Below, piece after piece: positions 47,409 through 56,619 of a stretch of 64,000 bases of DNA. The notes under the pieces are model-generated. The model searched no databases. It saw nothing but the letters and a program-made list of their open reading frames with translations, and was not told the DNA's origin. The position numbers and the translations under genes are program-made. Position 1 is the first letter of the stretch. The number at the start of each line of letters is the position of its first letter. This DNA is from Verrucomicrobiota bacterium (GTDB lineage: Bacteria > Verrucomicrobiota > Verrucomicrobiia > Limisphaerales > UBA11320): positions 1-64,000 of the forward strand of contig JACQFQ010000020.1 in the NCBI GenBank assembly GCA_016199985.1, given 5' to 3'.

Positions 47409-47482
47409 GGGCCCCTTGTGTAGGGCAGAGGGCGGGAACGTCGAGCCCAAAGTCTGCGCTGAGAGCAGGGCGCCGGCAAAAC

Positions 47483-49066
47483 TCAGGCCTTCCCGTCCGT
47501 CGGCTCCAGCATCCGACGCAACAGATTCGTCGTGATGCGCTGCACACGTGGATCGGGGCCCTTGGGGGATGTATAGACCGAAGGCCTGAGGTATCCCGGA
47601 GGCGCGCTCAGACCGTCCCCCCACCAGATCGTCGACGCGTTGAAGACGACGTTGCCTTTGGGTCCCGGATACAGGGTGGCTGTGTACGTGCCGCCGTTCT
47701 GGCGTCCGGGGGCCTGATAGGTGGGGCCGGTGGACACCACCTCGAGCCCCGCGATGGGCGCAGGATCGCCGTGCCACTCCCATCCCACCAGGCCCGGAAT
47801 CGAATCGCCGTTCTTCATTCCCGTGCCGTCGAAAAGCCAGTGATCGGGCAGGCTGCAGGCCCAGTCGGCGCCGCCGGTCACCGGCGGGATGCTCCGGGCG
47901 CCGACGAGCAGATTCGAGTTGGGACTCCGATGCGGGAGGCCCGACATATGATCGAAAGGCTCGGGAGGATCCGGCGGCGAAAAAACATCAAGACGCTCAA
48001 ATACACGATTGGGAACTCGACCCGCGTCCTCAGTCAGCAACACCCGGCCGCAACACGTGTTGCCCGAAAGGAAGGCCACGGAGAGGCCTCGTCCAATGGC
48101 TCTCCGAACGGTCTCGAACATCTCCAACGACCAATACTCGTCATGTCCCACCGACAGAAAACCGCGCGCCCGGTTCAATGTCTCCGGACGCGCATGGGTA
48201 TCCAGGTTGCTGATATAGGTGATGTCGTATCCCCGCGATTCCATCCAATAGGCGGTTGGAAACTCCCACAGCAAAAACTCGCCGGAGCCCGTGCTGAGAG
48301 GCGCGTCGAAAATCTGGCAGTATCGACCGTAGGGCCGGTTGAAGCAGACCTGGACGTTCGCGCCCCAGTACCACTGGCTGTGTCCGTCATCGTAGAGCGC
48401 GTACTGGCTGGGCCATCGGTTGTAGGCCTGCCAGGTGTTGTCGCTGCATTGGAAAATGAAATCGGCCTTCCTCCGATCGCGCACGATGAACACCACATAG
48501 CTTTGGATTCCGGTTCGACGCGCAGTCAGCTTGCCCAGATAGACGCCGCTGAGCCAGTCGTGAGGGATCCTGAAGCCGCACGACGGCGTCCATCGACAGT
48601 CGCGGACGCGTTTGAGGCCAACGACGGGATCCGCCTGCGTTTTTCCCTCGAAAGGCCCGAGCGAGTGAACCTGTCGTCCCCCCATGCCGCCGTAGTAGCC
48701 CATGCGGTAGACGTCGAGCGTGAACTCGGAGGCCGGATTCGCGCTGACGAAGATCTGGAGAGTCTCGCCCGCTTCGATGCTTGTGTGCGAACAGTAGCCC
48801 TCGATCCAGGGGCAGCGGTACTTGGTGGCGGGATCAATCTGGCTCCGGGTGAGTTGCCAATCCCTCGTTCCCGGTTTCGCGTTCTCGCGGGCGACGCGGG
48901 CCGACGAAGCGGGGGAGGCGCCGGCCAACCCGCCCAGCGGCGCGATCGCGAACCCCGCCCCGATGCCTGCCGTGGAGCGCAGCATTGCGCGACGGGAAAG
49001 GGCGGAGGGTTTCGATGAATCGGCCTGGGAGGGGCGCGCGGGCTGATTTCGGCGGGGTCTGCTCAT
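47483..49066 (-). CDS. Tat-exported protein related to N,N-dimethylformamidase beta subunit
   Basis: A 527-residue protein with a twin-arginine signal: [30 protein letters not shown]. The mature part carries features of the N,N-dimethylformamidase large-subunit C-terminal domain family: [12 protein letters not shown], the [11 protein letters not shown] segment, [21 protein letters not shown] and WEWHGDP. In the characterised enzyme this subunit holds an iron centre and hydrolyses DMF. Here no small alpha-subunit gene is adjacent, so the substrate may differ. Start ATG 49066 places the twin Arg near residue 25; a TTG at 49129 is possible but weaker. Export by Tat fits a folded metalloprotein. 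Confidence 0.75.
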   Translation of the reverse strand: MSRPRRNQPARPSQADSSKPSALSRRAMLRSTAGIGAGFAIAPLGGLAGASPASSARVARENAKPGTRDWQLTRSQIDPATKYRCPWIEGYCSHTSIEAGETLQIFVSANPASEFTLDVYRMGYYGGMGGRQVHSLGPFEGKTQADPVVGLKRVRDCRWTPSCGFRIPHDWLSGVYLGKLTARRTGIQSYVVFIVRDRRKADFIFQCSDNTWQAYNRWPSQYALYDDGHSQWYWGANVQVCFNRPYGRYCQIFDAPLSTGSGEFLLWEFPTAYWMESRGYDITYISNLDTHARPETLNRARGFLSVGHDEYWSLEMFETVRRAIGRGLSVAFLSGNTCCGRVLLTEDAGRVPNRVFERLDVFSPPDPPEPFDHMSGLPHRSPNSNLLVGARSIPPVTGGADWACSLPDHWLFDGTGMKNGDSIPGLVGWEWHGDPAPIAGLEVVSTGPTYQAPGRQNGGTYTATLYPGPKGNVVFNASTIWWGDGLSAPPGYLRPSVYTSPKGPDPRVQRITTNLLRRMLEPTDGKA

Positions 49067-49180
49067 GGAAACGCGGCCATCCAAGCCGAAGAACCGCCGC
49101 GCGTCCAGATTTCCCGTCTCCCGGGTCAAAGCGGCGGTCGCGCTTCACAAGCAAACGATTCCACAATAGTCTCCCCGCGC

Positions 49181-50185
49181 ATGAACATTGTGACTCCGGC
49201 GGCCTTTCCGGTTGCGCGCCCTCGACGCCTGCGCCAGTCGGCCGCTCTCAGACGCCTGGTGAGCGAAACCTCCCTCAGCGCCGGCCAGCTCATCCTTCCT
49301 TTGTTCGTTCGCACCGGCAGGGGCGAGAGGCGCCCCATCTCTTCGATGCCCGGGGTCTTTCAGCTGTCCGTCGACGAACTCCTGAAGGAGGCCGAGACGG
49401 CCGTCGCCGCGGGACTGCCCGGGGTGATCCTCTTTGGCATCCCCAGCCGCAAGGACGCGAAAGCGAGCGGCGCGTACGCCCCGGGAGGGATAGTGCAGCA
49501 GGCCGTGCGCGCGCTGAAGCGGCGATTCCCTGAACTGCTCGTCATCACGGACGTGTGCCTGTGCGAATACATGAGCCACGGGCACTGCGGGATCGTCCGT
49601 GAACGGCCCGGCGGCGCAACCATCGCCAACGACCCTTCTCTCGTCCTGCTCGCCCGGACCGCGGTCAGCCATGCCGAGGCGGGCGCGGACATCATCGCTC
49701 CCAGCGACATGATGGATGGGCGCGTGGCCGCTATTCGCTCCGCGCTCGATCGAGCGGGCTTCGTCGAAACGCCTCTCATGGCCTACGCGGCGAAGTTCGC
49801 GTCGGCGTTCTACGGTCCGTTCCGCGAAGCCGCCGAGTCGGCCCCCCAGTTTGGCGATCGGAGGAGCTATCAGATGGATCCCGCCAACAGCGACGAAGCG
49901 CTCCGCGAGGTGGCATTGGACCTGCAGGAAGGCGCCGACATCGTGATGGTGAAGCCCGCGTTGTCGTATCTCGACATCCTCTGGCGTGTAAAATCCACCT
50001 TCCGATGCCCCACGGCCGCTTACGCGGTGAGCGGGGAGTTTTCGATGATCAAGGCCGCGGCGGAAAAAGGCTGGCTGGATGAGCGGAGCGCGACCCTCGA
50101 AGCTCTGCTGAGCATCCGACGAGCGGGAGCGGACATCATCCTCACCTACTCGGCCGTGGAAGCGGCGCGGTGGCTGGGTGGCTGA
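49181..50185 (+). CDS. hemB: Delta-aminolevulinic acid dehydratase (porphobilinogen synthase)
   Basis: Condenses two 5-aminolevulinate molecules to porphobilinogen in haem synthesis; cytosolic octamer in known members. The 334-residue length is standard. A zinc-site pattern [14 protein letters not shown] (three Cys) indicates the zinc-dependent type, and the active-site lysines sit in [14 protein letters not shown] and [23 protein letters not shown] is the family signature. It is divergent from the Tat-exported gene (114 bp between starts) and convergent with the FHA gene. The HemN-like gene at 6674 is far away and not obviously linked. Confidence 0.95.
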   Translation: MNIVTPAAFPVARPRRLRQSAALRRLVSETSLSAGQLILPLFVRTGRGERRPISSMPGVFQLSVDELLKEAETAVAAGLPGVILFGIPSRKDAKASGAYAPGGIVQQAVRALKRRFPELLVITDVCLCEYMSHGHCGIVRERPGGATIANDPSLVLLARTAVSHAEAGADIIAPSDMMDGRVAAIRSALDRAGFVETPLMAYAAKFASAFYGPFREAAESAPQFGDRRSYQMDPANSDEALREVALDLQEGADIVMVKPALSYLDILWRVKSTFRCPTAAYAVSGEFSMIKAAAEKGWLDERSATLEALLSIRRAGADIILTYSAVEAARWLGG

Positions 50186-50232
50186 CGCCCCAAAGTCCCG
50201 GGCGCGCGCCATTGCCGACGTCCTTGCCGTCC

Positions 50233-50733
50233 TTACTTCAGGACGAGCATCGCCAGAATCGCGATGAGGATGACCGCGATGACCCCAATCCCAATAAGGA
50301 AAAAGAGCGTCGACTTGTTGCTCTTCTTCTTAAACTCCGAGGTTTTCGCCCCGCCGCTCCCGGATGTGGATAGCTGCTCGCGGTTGACGCCTCCTGGGAT
50401 GACGGCCGTGTGCGCGGGAGGCTTCGAGGAGGATTTGGAGGCCGGCAATTCGGACTCAAACCGCATTTCGATCTGGCCCAAACGCAGCAGTTGTCCGTGC
50501 TTGAGGGTCACCTCGGCGATCTTTTCATTCGCCAGGAAACTCCCATTGGTGGAGCCCAAGTCGCGGAAAACAACATCCGCGCCGCGCAGAAGAAACTCGC
50601 CGTGATGGCTGGAGACGGATCCATCAGGGATCTCGATCGCGTTGTCGGAAGTGCGACCGACCGTGGTTTGCTCCACCTTAAGGTCGAACGTGCGACCGGT
50701 GTAGCCTTCACTTAATAGGACCAGTCTGGCCAT
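50233..50733 (-). CDS. FHA-domain protein with C-terminal membrane anchor
   Basis: A 166-residue protein with an N-terminal forkhead-associated domain: VGRTSDNAIEIPDGSVSSHHGEF followed by DLGSTNGSF, which includes the Arg, Ser/His and Asn residues that bind phosphothreonine in the family. A Ser/Lys-rich linker leads to a single hydrophobic segment (STLFFLIGIGVIAVILIAILAMLVL) at the very end, so it is a tail-anchored protein with the FHA domain probably in the cytoplasm. ATG 50733 (MARLVLLSEG) is used because it starts just before the first FHA strand. No kinase gene of the Ser/Thr type lies beside it, so its phosphorylated partner is unknown. Confidence 0.85.
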   Translation of the reverse strand: MARLVLLSEGYTGRTFDLKVEQTTVGRTSDNAIEIPDGSVSSHHGEFLLRGADVVFRDLGSTNGSFLANEKIAEVTLKHGQLLRLGQIEMRFESELPASKSSSKPPAHTAVIPGGVNREQLSTSGSGGAKTSEFKKKSNKSTLFFLIGIGVIAVILIAILAMLVLK

Positions 50734-50978
50734 AGCTAGGATAGGTTCGTGATTATGTGAGGCATCCGGCACGAGTCAACCGTTTAACCACCTCCGGGCC
50801 TCCCGATCGAGGACCGCGCGTTCGCCTCGCCCACCTCACGGGCGCGAGGCTGGAATGGCTTCGCAATGAATTAGACTCCCGCGAGGGGGACGCATCACGG
50901 CAGGAGTTGTAGCACGATCGAAAGCCTCGGCGCTGGAAAGGCCGACCACAGGAAACCAATGAGCGGCTCAGAGGGGAT

Positions 50979-52145
50979 TTAGCCATGTCGTTCGATCATC
51001 TGCCGAAACTCCGCGAACAGCGGGTTGGAGTCATGCGGTCCCGGCGAAGCCTCGGGATGGTATTGAACGGAGAAAATCGGTTTGGTCTTGTGGCGGAGCC
51101 CCTCGACCGTTCGGTCATTGAGGTTGATCCGGTTGACAGCCACCTCGGAGGGGAGAGACTCGGCGTCGACCGCGAATCCGTGATTCTGGGAGGTGATCTC
51201 CACGCGGCCCGATTCCAAATCCTTCACGGGCTGATTGCCGCCTCGATGGCCGAACTTCAACTTGAACGTTTTGCCGCCGAAGGCCTGGCCGAGAATCTGG
51301 TGTCCCAGGCAGATCCCGAAGATGGGAACGCCGCTCCGCGCCAGGTCGCCCGCCGCCTTGACCGCGTAGCCCAGCGCCGAAGGGTCGCCGGGTCCGTTTG
51401 AGAGAAACACTCCGGCCGGCTTGTGGCGCAGCGCGTCCTCGGCCGTCGCGGTCGCGGGAAGAACCTGGATCCGAAATCCGTGCTGACGCAGTCGCCGCAG
51501 AATGTTGTATTTGATTCCGAAGTCGAAGGCGACGATCGGAATGTCGGCCTTTGGCAGCGGGGCGCGATAGCCGCGGGCTTCCTCGCCGGTGAATCTAGAG
51601 GCCTGCACGAGCTTGAAGGCGGCGCTTTGCTCGTCTGTCTCATCCCAGGTAAAGCTCTTCGGGTGGGTGACCTGTTTGACATAGTCCACGCCCGCAAGTC
51701 CGGGCCATTCCTTGGCGCGACGAACGGCCTCCTCGGGGGAAATCTCCTCGGTGGAGAGGAAGCCGTTGAGCGCCCCGCGCACCCGGAGCTTCTTGACCAG
51801 GCTGCGGGTGTCGATGCCCTGGAGGCCGGGAATGCCATGCTTGACGAGGTAATCGTGGAGGTTGGAGTCGGCTCTCCAACTGCTCACCATGGGAGAGAGC
51901 TCCCGGATCACGAATCCCGAGACGTGCGGCTGCCAGGACTCCACGTCGACGGAGTTCACGCCGTAGTTCCCGATCAAGGGATAAGTCATGGTCACGATCT
52001 GTCCCTTGTAGGAGGGATCGGTGAGGATCTCCTGATAGCCTGTCATGGAGGTGTTGAAGCACACTTCGCCACAGGCCGAGGCGCGAGCGCCAAAGCCTGA
52101 GCCTTGGAACACGCTGCCGTCTTCGAGAGCCAAAATCGCTTTCAT
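50979..52145 (-). CDS. carA: Carbamoyl-phosphate synthase small (glutaminase) chain
   Basis: Glutamine amidotransferase subunit that feeds ammonia to CarB for carbamoyl phosphate, used in arginine and pyrimidine synthesis. The 388-residue product starts MKAILALEDGSVFQG at ATG 52145 and shows FNTSMTGYQEILTDPSY near the N-terminus, the nucleophile site GICLGHQILG and a catalytic His in YHPEASPGP. SNGPGDP is also present. carB is not adjacent in the window. A longer frame to 52193 adds no conserved residues. Confidence 0.95.
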   Translation of the reverse strand: MKAILALEDGSVFQGSGFGARASACGEVCFNTSMTGYQEILTDPSYKGQIVTMTYPLIGNYGVNSVDVESWQPHVSGFVIRELSPMVSSWRADSNLHDYLVKHGIPGLQGIDTRSLVKKLRVRGALNGFLSTEEISPEEAVRRAKEWPGLAGVDYVKQVTHPKSFTWDETDEQSAAFKLVQASRFTGEEARGYRAPLPKADIPIVAFDFGIKYNILRRLRQHGFRIQVLPATATAEDALRHKPAGVFLSNGPGDPSALGYAVKAAGDLARSGVPIFGICLGHQILGQAFGGKTFKLKFGHRGGNQPVKDLESGRVEITSQNHGFAVDAESLPSEVAVNRINLNDRTVEGLRHKTKPIFSVQYHPEASPGPHDSNPLFAEFRQMIERHG

Positions 52146-52319
52146 CAGTTCGAAAAGTCGGGCGGATGCTAAGCGCGGAGGACGGGGGGTCAAGGAAGTA
52201 ACAGCCGAATCCGCGATCGGGCCGGCCGCGTCGGCGTCAATCCTGTGTCGGACAGACCGACGACGCGGTCGTCCTCGAATTCACCTTCAGGCGGTGCTCG
52301 GGTTGTCCGATCCCTGGTC

Positions 52320-52520
52320 ATGACGATCAACGGGTCGTATAGCCCCCTGAATGTCCCGACCGTGAGCAGCCCCGAAAGGGACGCGAAGGAGATCGGTCCC
52401 AAGCTCGCGAAGCAAACGGCCGAACTCGATCAGCAGGTCGCGGAGCGTCCCCTGCCGGAAGTGAAGGGCAGCGGAGGCCCGTCGGACTATTGCGGAAAAC
52501 ATCTGGACGTCTACGCGTGA
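52320..52520 (+). CDS. Possible small unknown protein (66 aa)
   Basis: ATG 52320 to TGA 52520 encodes a hydrophilic protein with a Lys/Glu/Gln-rich middle (KEIGPKLAKQTAELDQQVAE) that could form a short helix, ending in GPSDYCGKHLDVYA. About three quarters of its codons end in G or C, as in verified neighbours, which supports coding. I recognise no family. It lies 78 bp upstream of the hybrid histidine kinase on the same strand and could be its partner, or a remnant of an older gene. Confidence 0.35.
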   Translation: MTINGSYSPLNVPTVSSPERDAKEIGPKLAKQTAELDQQVAERPLPEVKGSGGPSDYCGKHLDVYA

Positions 52521-52598
52521 CGTTACGCAGAGTCGCGCTACCCAAAGGTTCCGGAACGCATTGAGCCCACCCGGATCAATGGGGCCTGTCGGCATGGC

Positions 52599-55500
52599 AT
52601 GAAACGAACGTTTCTTACTCGATGCCCGCTGCCTGTTCGGAGCGGCGCCCTGATTCTGGCCTGCGCCGTCGCCGTGGCCACGCGACTCGTTGGCGCCAAT
52701 TCCTCCTCGCCCTCCTCGCCGGTGACCCATCCCCCGCGTCATCTCGATCAGGACTACATCCTGAAGGCCTGGAACACGGAGAACGGGCTCCCGCACCCCA
52801 CCGCGCGCAGCCTGGCGCAGGACACCGACGGTTTTGTTTGGATCGGCACGTTCAACGGTCTTGCCCGCCTGGAATCCTCGCGCGCGGCCACTCCGTTTTC
52901 CTTGGAGACGACGGCCCGCTCCACCACCGAATCCTGCGTCGAGATGCTGGGCGACCGCGTCGGCCGGCTCTGGATAGGCACTGACGAATCCATCGTGGTG
53001 CGCGAGAATCGAAAATGGTCGGTTCTCAAGCCATCGGATGGCGGGACGTGTGGAATGGTTTGCGGCTTCGCGGAGGCCAGGGATGGGACGATTTTCTTTG
53101 GGACCTCCCTAGGACTTTTCACCATCTCCAACAACCAAGTGACATCGTTTCCAACTCCGCCCAAGCCGGTCCCGGGGCCTTCCCCATGGCGGCCTCTCGT
53201 GTCCGCCACCGGAGAGCTCTGGTTGCGCGACGATTTCGGACTCTGGCGCCGCGAAGGGAAGCAATGGGTGGCCCTCCGGGACCCGCTGGGAATCTCGAGC
53301 AATATCAACGGAATCGGCCCAGCTCACAACGGGGGCATCTGGGTTTCGGAACCGCACCGCCTGCGATTGGTGAAAAACGACCGGGTGGTTCGCGAATACG
53401 AGTATCCAAAGGAATTCCGAGACCCTCTGGTCTCCCTCCTCGAGGACCACACGGGCCAGGTTTGGGCCGGAGGGTTCGTCAGCGGGTTGGTCCTCGTGAA
53501 GTTGGATGGGACCGTGTATGCCCTTTCCGGGCGGGATGGGTTGTCCAACTCACATATCACCTCGCTGCTTGAAACGCGCGAAGGCGTCATTCTTATTGGC
53601 TTCGGAACATCGGGCGCGCTCCAGCTAAATCCGCGGCGCCTGAGGATCAAGCAAGGCTACGAGTGGGATCCCTGGGACAGCAAGGTCGGCGCGGTGACTA
53701 TCGCCCCGAACGATCAAGTCCTCTACAGCACGGCGAACGGAAACATCCGCCGCTTGGGTCGGGGCGCCGAGTTGTCGGCCGTCGTCGCAAGCGTCCCGCC
53801 CCCCACCCAAGTCACCGCCCTCCAGGCCTGCCCCAACGGCGACCTGTGGGTGGGCGTCGAAGGGGGTGGTTTGTATCGCAAGCGCGGCGAAACCGCGCTG
53901 GAACCCATCGAGCCTGGAGGATTACGGGCAAATAACATCAACGCTCTCCTCCGCGACTCCCGAGGCGCGATTTGGGTCGGAACGGACCAGGGCTTCGCCC
54001 GATACGCCGACGGACTGTGGCGTGTCTTTGGCGAGCGCGACCACCCGGATATCGGCACAACCCAGCTATTCGCCGAAGACCCCGCGGGCGGCATGTATCT
54101 AGCGACCCGCGGTTCCGTTTTTAAGTGGGATGCTGGAGGCCTTCACAGCGTCACCCTCGGCGGCGCCATTCCCGACAAAACGATCGTAGGCCTGGTCGTG
54201 GATCCCGCCGGCGATGGTTTTTGGATGGCTCTGAGAGGCGGCGGGATCGGTTGGCGACAAGCCGGCGGACAAACCCACCTCATCCCCGCCCGGTCGGGCG
54301 CGCCAGCGTTCGGTTTGGGATCGCTGATCCTCAACCGGCAAAACCAGATCTGGAGCGCCTCCCGGTTCGGGCTTTACCGATTCGATCCTGCCCAGCTGAA
54401 GGCGGTGGCGCTGGGACAAAAAAAGCGGCTGACCCCGTTCATGCTCACGCAGCAATCGGGACTGCTCAGCGAAGATTGCCTTGCGCCCGGCAGCAATGGA
54501 TCGGCGATCACATCCGACGGCCGGCTCTGGTTTGCGTCGCAGCGCGGAATCGTGGTGCTGGACGAAAGAACCTTCGAGATCAACCCCCACCCGCCCCTGG
54601 CCTATCTACTCCGAGCGGAGCGCAACGATCAGCAGGTATTTCCAGAGGACGGAATTCTCGCGATGCCCGCAGGGACGCGACATACGGAAATCTGGACCAC
54701 TTGCAGCAGCCTGGCGCCCCCGGAGAACATTTTCTACGAATACCGCGAGGCGGGCCCCGGCAGGGAGTGGATCGCCAACGGCGCATCGCCAGTGATTCCG
54801 CTGGACCTGCCCGGGCCGGGAACCCATCGATTCGAGATACGGGCGCGAAACAGCGACGGCGTCACCGATCCCAAACCGACCCCCGTCGTCCTGACCGTTC
54901 CCCCTCTTCTCACGGAGTATTGGGGCGTTCGTTACGCCGCGCCCGCCTTGACGCTGCTGCTGGTCGGGCTGACGGCCGGCTTGGCGCACCGTCGCCGCGT
55001 CGACACGCTGGAAAAGGCGATCCGCGCGCAAAACGAGAAGCGCGAGATGGAGGAGACGCTCCGCATGGTCGTCTCCAACACCCAGGCCAGCCTGGCCTAC
55101 CTCGACCAGGACCTGAAGCCCCGGTGGGGGAACCAGGCCTTCGCGGACCGCTTTGGCCATCGCGGCCGGCTCAGCTCCAGCCTGGAGTTGGGAACGGACG
55201 ATTGTTCCGATTCATCGCGCGAGTTCCTCGAGCGCCTGGGGAAAGCGCGAAAGGGCGAAGATCAGCGGTTTGAGTGGAACACAAGAGGCGCTTCCCCGCA
55301 AACCCACCTTGTCACACTCATCCCCCACAAGGAGCCTTCGGGAAAAGTGATCGGGCTGTTCATGTCCTGCATCGACATCACGCAGCTCAGGAAGGGCGAG
55401 GAGCAGAAGCGCCAGCTGGAAGAGCAGCTGCGGCACAGTCAAAAAATGGAGGCCCTGGGCACCATGGCCGGGGGCATCGCGCATGACTTCAACAACATCC

Positions 55501-56588
55501 TCACGGCCATCGCCGGGAACACGCAGTTGGCGATGATGGACCTGCCAGAGAACCACGAAGCGCAGGGCAGCCTGAGGGAGGTGCGGAAGGCGGCGCGCCG
55601 CGCCGCCGGCTTGGTGAAGCAGATTCTGACCTTCAGCCGACAGGGCGAGCATCAGAGGGAGAATATTCATCTGAGGGCGGCGGTCCAGGAGGCCGTGAGC
55701 TTCCTGAGGATCGGCCTCCCTCCCAACGTTCGGATTCAAGCCCGCTTCTCGCGGGATCCAGAGGCGATCCACGCCGACCCGACACAGATCCACCAGATCC
55801 TGCTCAATTTGGCGACGAATGCGATCCACGCGATGCGGGGCGCGGGTGGAACGCTCACACTGGAGGAAACCCCTCTGGCATTTCCCGAGGAGTCCGGCGC
55901 CAGCGCCGTGGGACTGGCGCCGGGACGCTACGTGCGACTTCGAGTGACCGACACGGGCGTCGGAATGAACCGCGCCATTTTGGACAAGGCTTTCGATCCG
56001 TTCTTCACCACCAAGGCGCCGCACGAAGGCACGGGCCTGGGCTTGGCGGTCGTGCATGGAATCATGCAGCGTCTCGGCGGGGCGATCACTGTGGAGAGCC
56101 AGCTGGGGAAAGGCACCTCGTTCGACTTGTTCTTCCCGTGCGCCGCGTCCCCACCGAACTCGGCCGCGGCGGCGCCCGCTCAAACCTCATCACGATTGAC
56201 CACCGGCAACAGCCAGCGCGTGCTCCTCGTCGACGACGATCCAGCCCTGGTCGTGTTGATGGAGCGAGTCTTGAAACGACTCGACTACAAGGTGGTCAGC
56301 TTCACGCGCCCTCGCGCGGCGCTGGAACATTTCACGGCCCACCCCAAAGACTTCGCGGTCCTGATCACGGACCTCTCCATGCCGGAGATGTCGGGAGCGG
56401 ACCTCGTGAAAGCCGCGCGCGCGATTGAGCCCGGGCTGCCTGTCATTCTGACAACCGGATATATCCAGGCCGAGGACCAGCGCGCGGCCGAGGAACTGGG
56501 AATCGGAGGCCTGCTTCTGAAGCCGGGAAGCCTCGAGGAAATGTCGCGCCTCCTCTCCGAAGTCCTGCAGAGATCACTTTCTAGCTGA
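52599..56588 (+). CDS. Hybrid two-component histidine kinase with extracellular beta-propeller sensor
   Basis: A 1,329-residue membrane sensor. After a signal segment, two-component-regulator propeller repeats begin at TENGLPHPTARSLAQDTDGFVWIGTFNGLAR and recur (RGAIWVGTDQGFARY, DGRLWFASQRGI), probably fourteen blades. A Y_Y_Y-type domain (about 690-770) precedes one transmembrane helix (PALTLLLVGLTAGLA). The cytoplasmic part has a PAS-like domain, then HisKA with the phospho-acceptor His962 in GGIAHDFNNIL, HATPase motifs (NLATNAIHAM, DTGVGM, GTGLGLAVVHGI) and a receiver domain with DDD at its start, Asp1258 and Lys in LLLKP. No AraC-type output is fused, so signalling goes to a partner. Such kinases often sense polysaccharides, but the ligand cannot be read here. 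Confidence 0.93.
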   Translation: MKRTFLTRCPLPVRSGALILACAVAVATRLVGANSSSPSSPVTHPPRHLDQDYILKAWNTENGLPHPTARSLAQDTDGFVWIGTFNGLARLESSRAATPFSLETTARSTTESCVEMLGDRVGRLWIGTDESIVVRENRKWSVLKPSDGGTCGMVCGFAEARDGTIFFGTSLGLFTISNNQVTSFPTPPKPVPGPSPWRPLVSATGELWLRDDFGLWRREGKQWVALRDPLGISSNINGIGPAHNGGIWVSEPHRLRLVKNDRVVREYEYPKEFRDPLVSLLEDHTGQVWAGGFVSGLVLVKLDGTVYALSGRDGLSNSHITSLLETREGVILIGFGTSGALQLNPRRLRIKQGYEWDPWDSKVGAVTIAPNDQVLYSTANGNIRRLGRGAELSAVVASVPPPTQVTALQACPNGDLWVGVEGGGLYRKRGETALEPIEPGGLRANNINALLRDSRGAIWVGTDQGFARYADGLWRVFGERDHPDIGTTQLFAEDPAGGMYLATRGSVFKWDAGGLHSVTLGGAIPDKTIVGLVVDPAGDGFWMALRGGGIGWRQAGGQTHLIPARSGAPAFGLGSLILNRQNQIWSASRFGLYRFDPAQLKAVALGQKKRLTPFMLTQQSGLLSEDCLAPGSNGSAITSDGRLWFASQRGIVVLDERTFEINPHPPLAYLLRAERNDQQVFPEDGILAMPAGTRHTEIWTTCSSLAPPENIFYEYREAGPGREWIANGASPVIPLDLPGPGTHRFEIRARNSDGVTDPKPTPVVLTVPPLLTEYWGVRYAAPALTLLLVGLTAGLAHRRRVDTLEKAIRAQNEKREMEETLRMVVSNTQASLAYLDQDLKPRWGNQAFADRFGHRGRLSSSLELGTDDCSDSSREFLERLGKARKGEDQRFEWNTRGASPQTHLVTLIPHKEPSGKVIGLFMSCIDITQLRKGEEQKRQLEEQLRHSQKMEALGTMAGGIAHDFNNILTAIAGNTQLAMMDLPENHEAQGSLREVRKAARRAAGLVKQILTFSRQGEHQRENIHLRAAVQEAVSFLRIGLPPNVRIQARFSRDPEAIHADPTQIHQILLNLATNAIHAMRGAGGTLTLEETPLAFPEESGASAVGLAPGRYVRLRVTDTGVGMNRAILDKAFDPFFTTKAPHEGTGLGLAVVHGIMQRLGGAITVESQLGKGTSFDLFFPCAASPPNSAAAAPAQTSSRLTTGNSQRVLLVDDDPALVVLMERVLKRLDYKVVSFTRPRAALEHFTAHPKDFAVLITDLSMPEMSGADLVKAARAIEPGLPVILTTGYIQAEDQRAAEELGIGGLLLKPGSLEEMSRLLSEVLQRSLSS

Positions 56589-56595
56589 TTCTTTC

Positions 56596-56619
56596 GGGCC
56601 GACTCCACATGATCGGCCC
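56596..56619 (+). promoter_or_regulatory. Hairpin abutting the ceramidase-like start codon
   Basis: GGGCCGA at 56596-56602 pairs with TCGGCCC at 56613-56619 around a 10-nt loop, and the start ATG is the very next base (56620). It could end the kinase transcript or hide the ribosome entry region of the next gene. There is no Shine-Dalgarno in the usual position. Confidence 0.4.
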
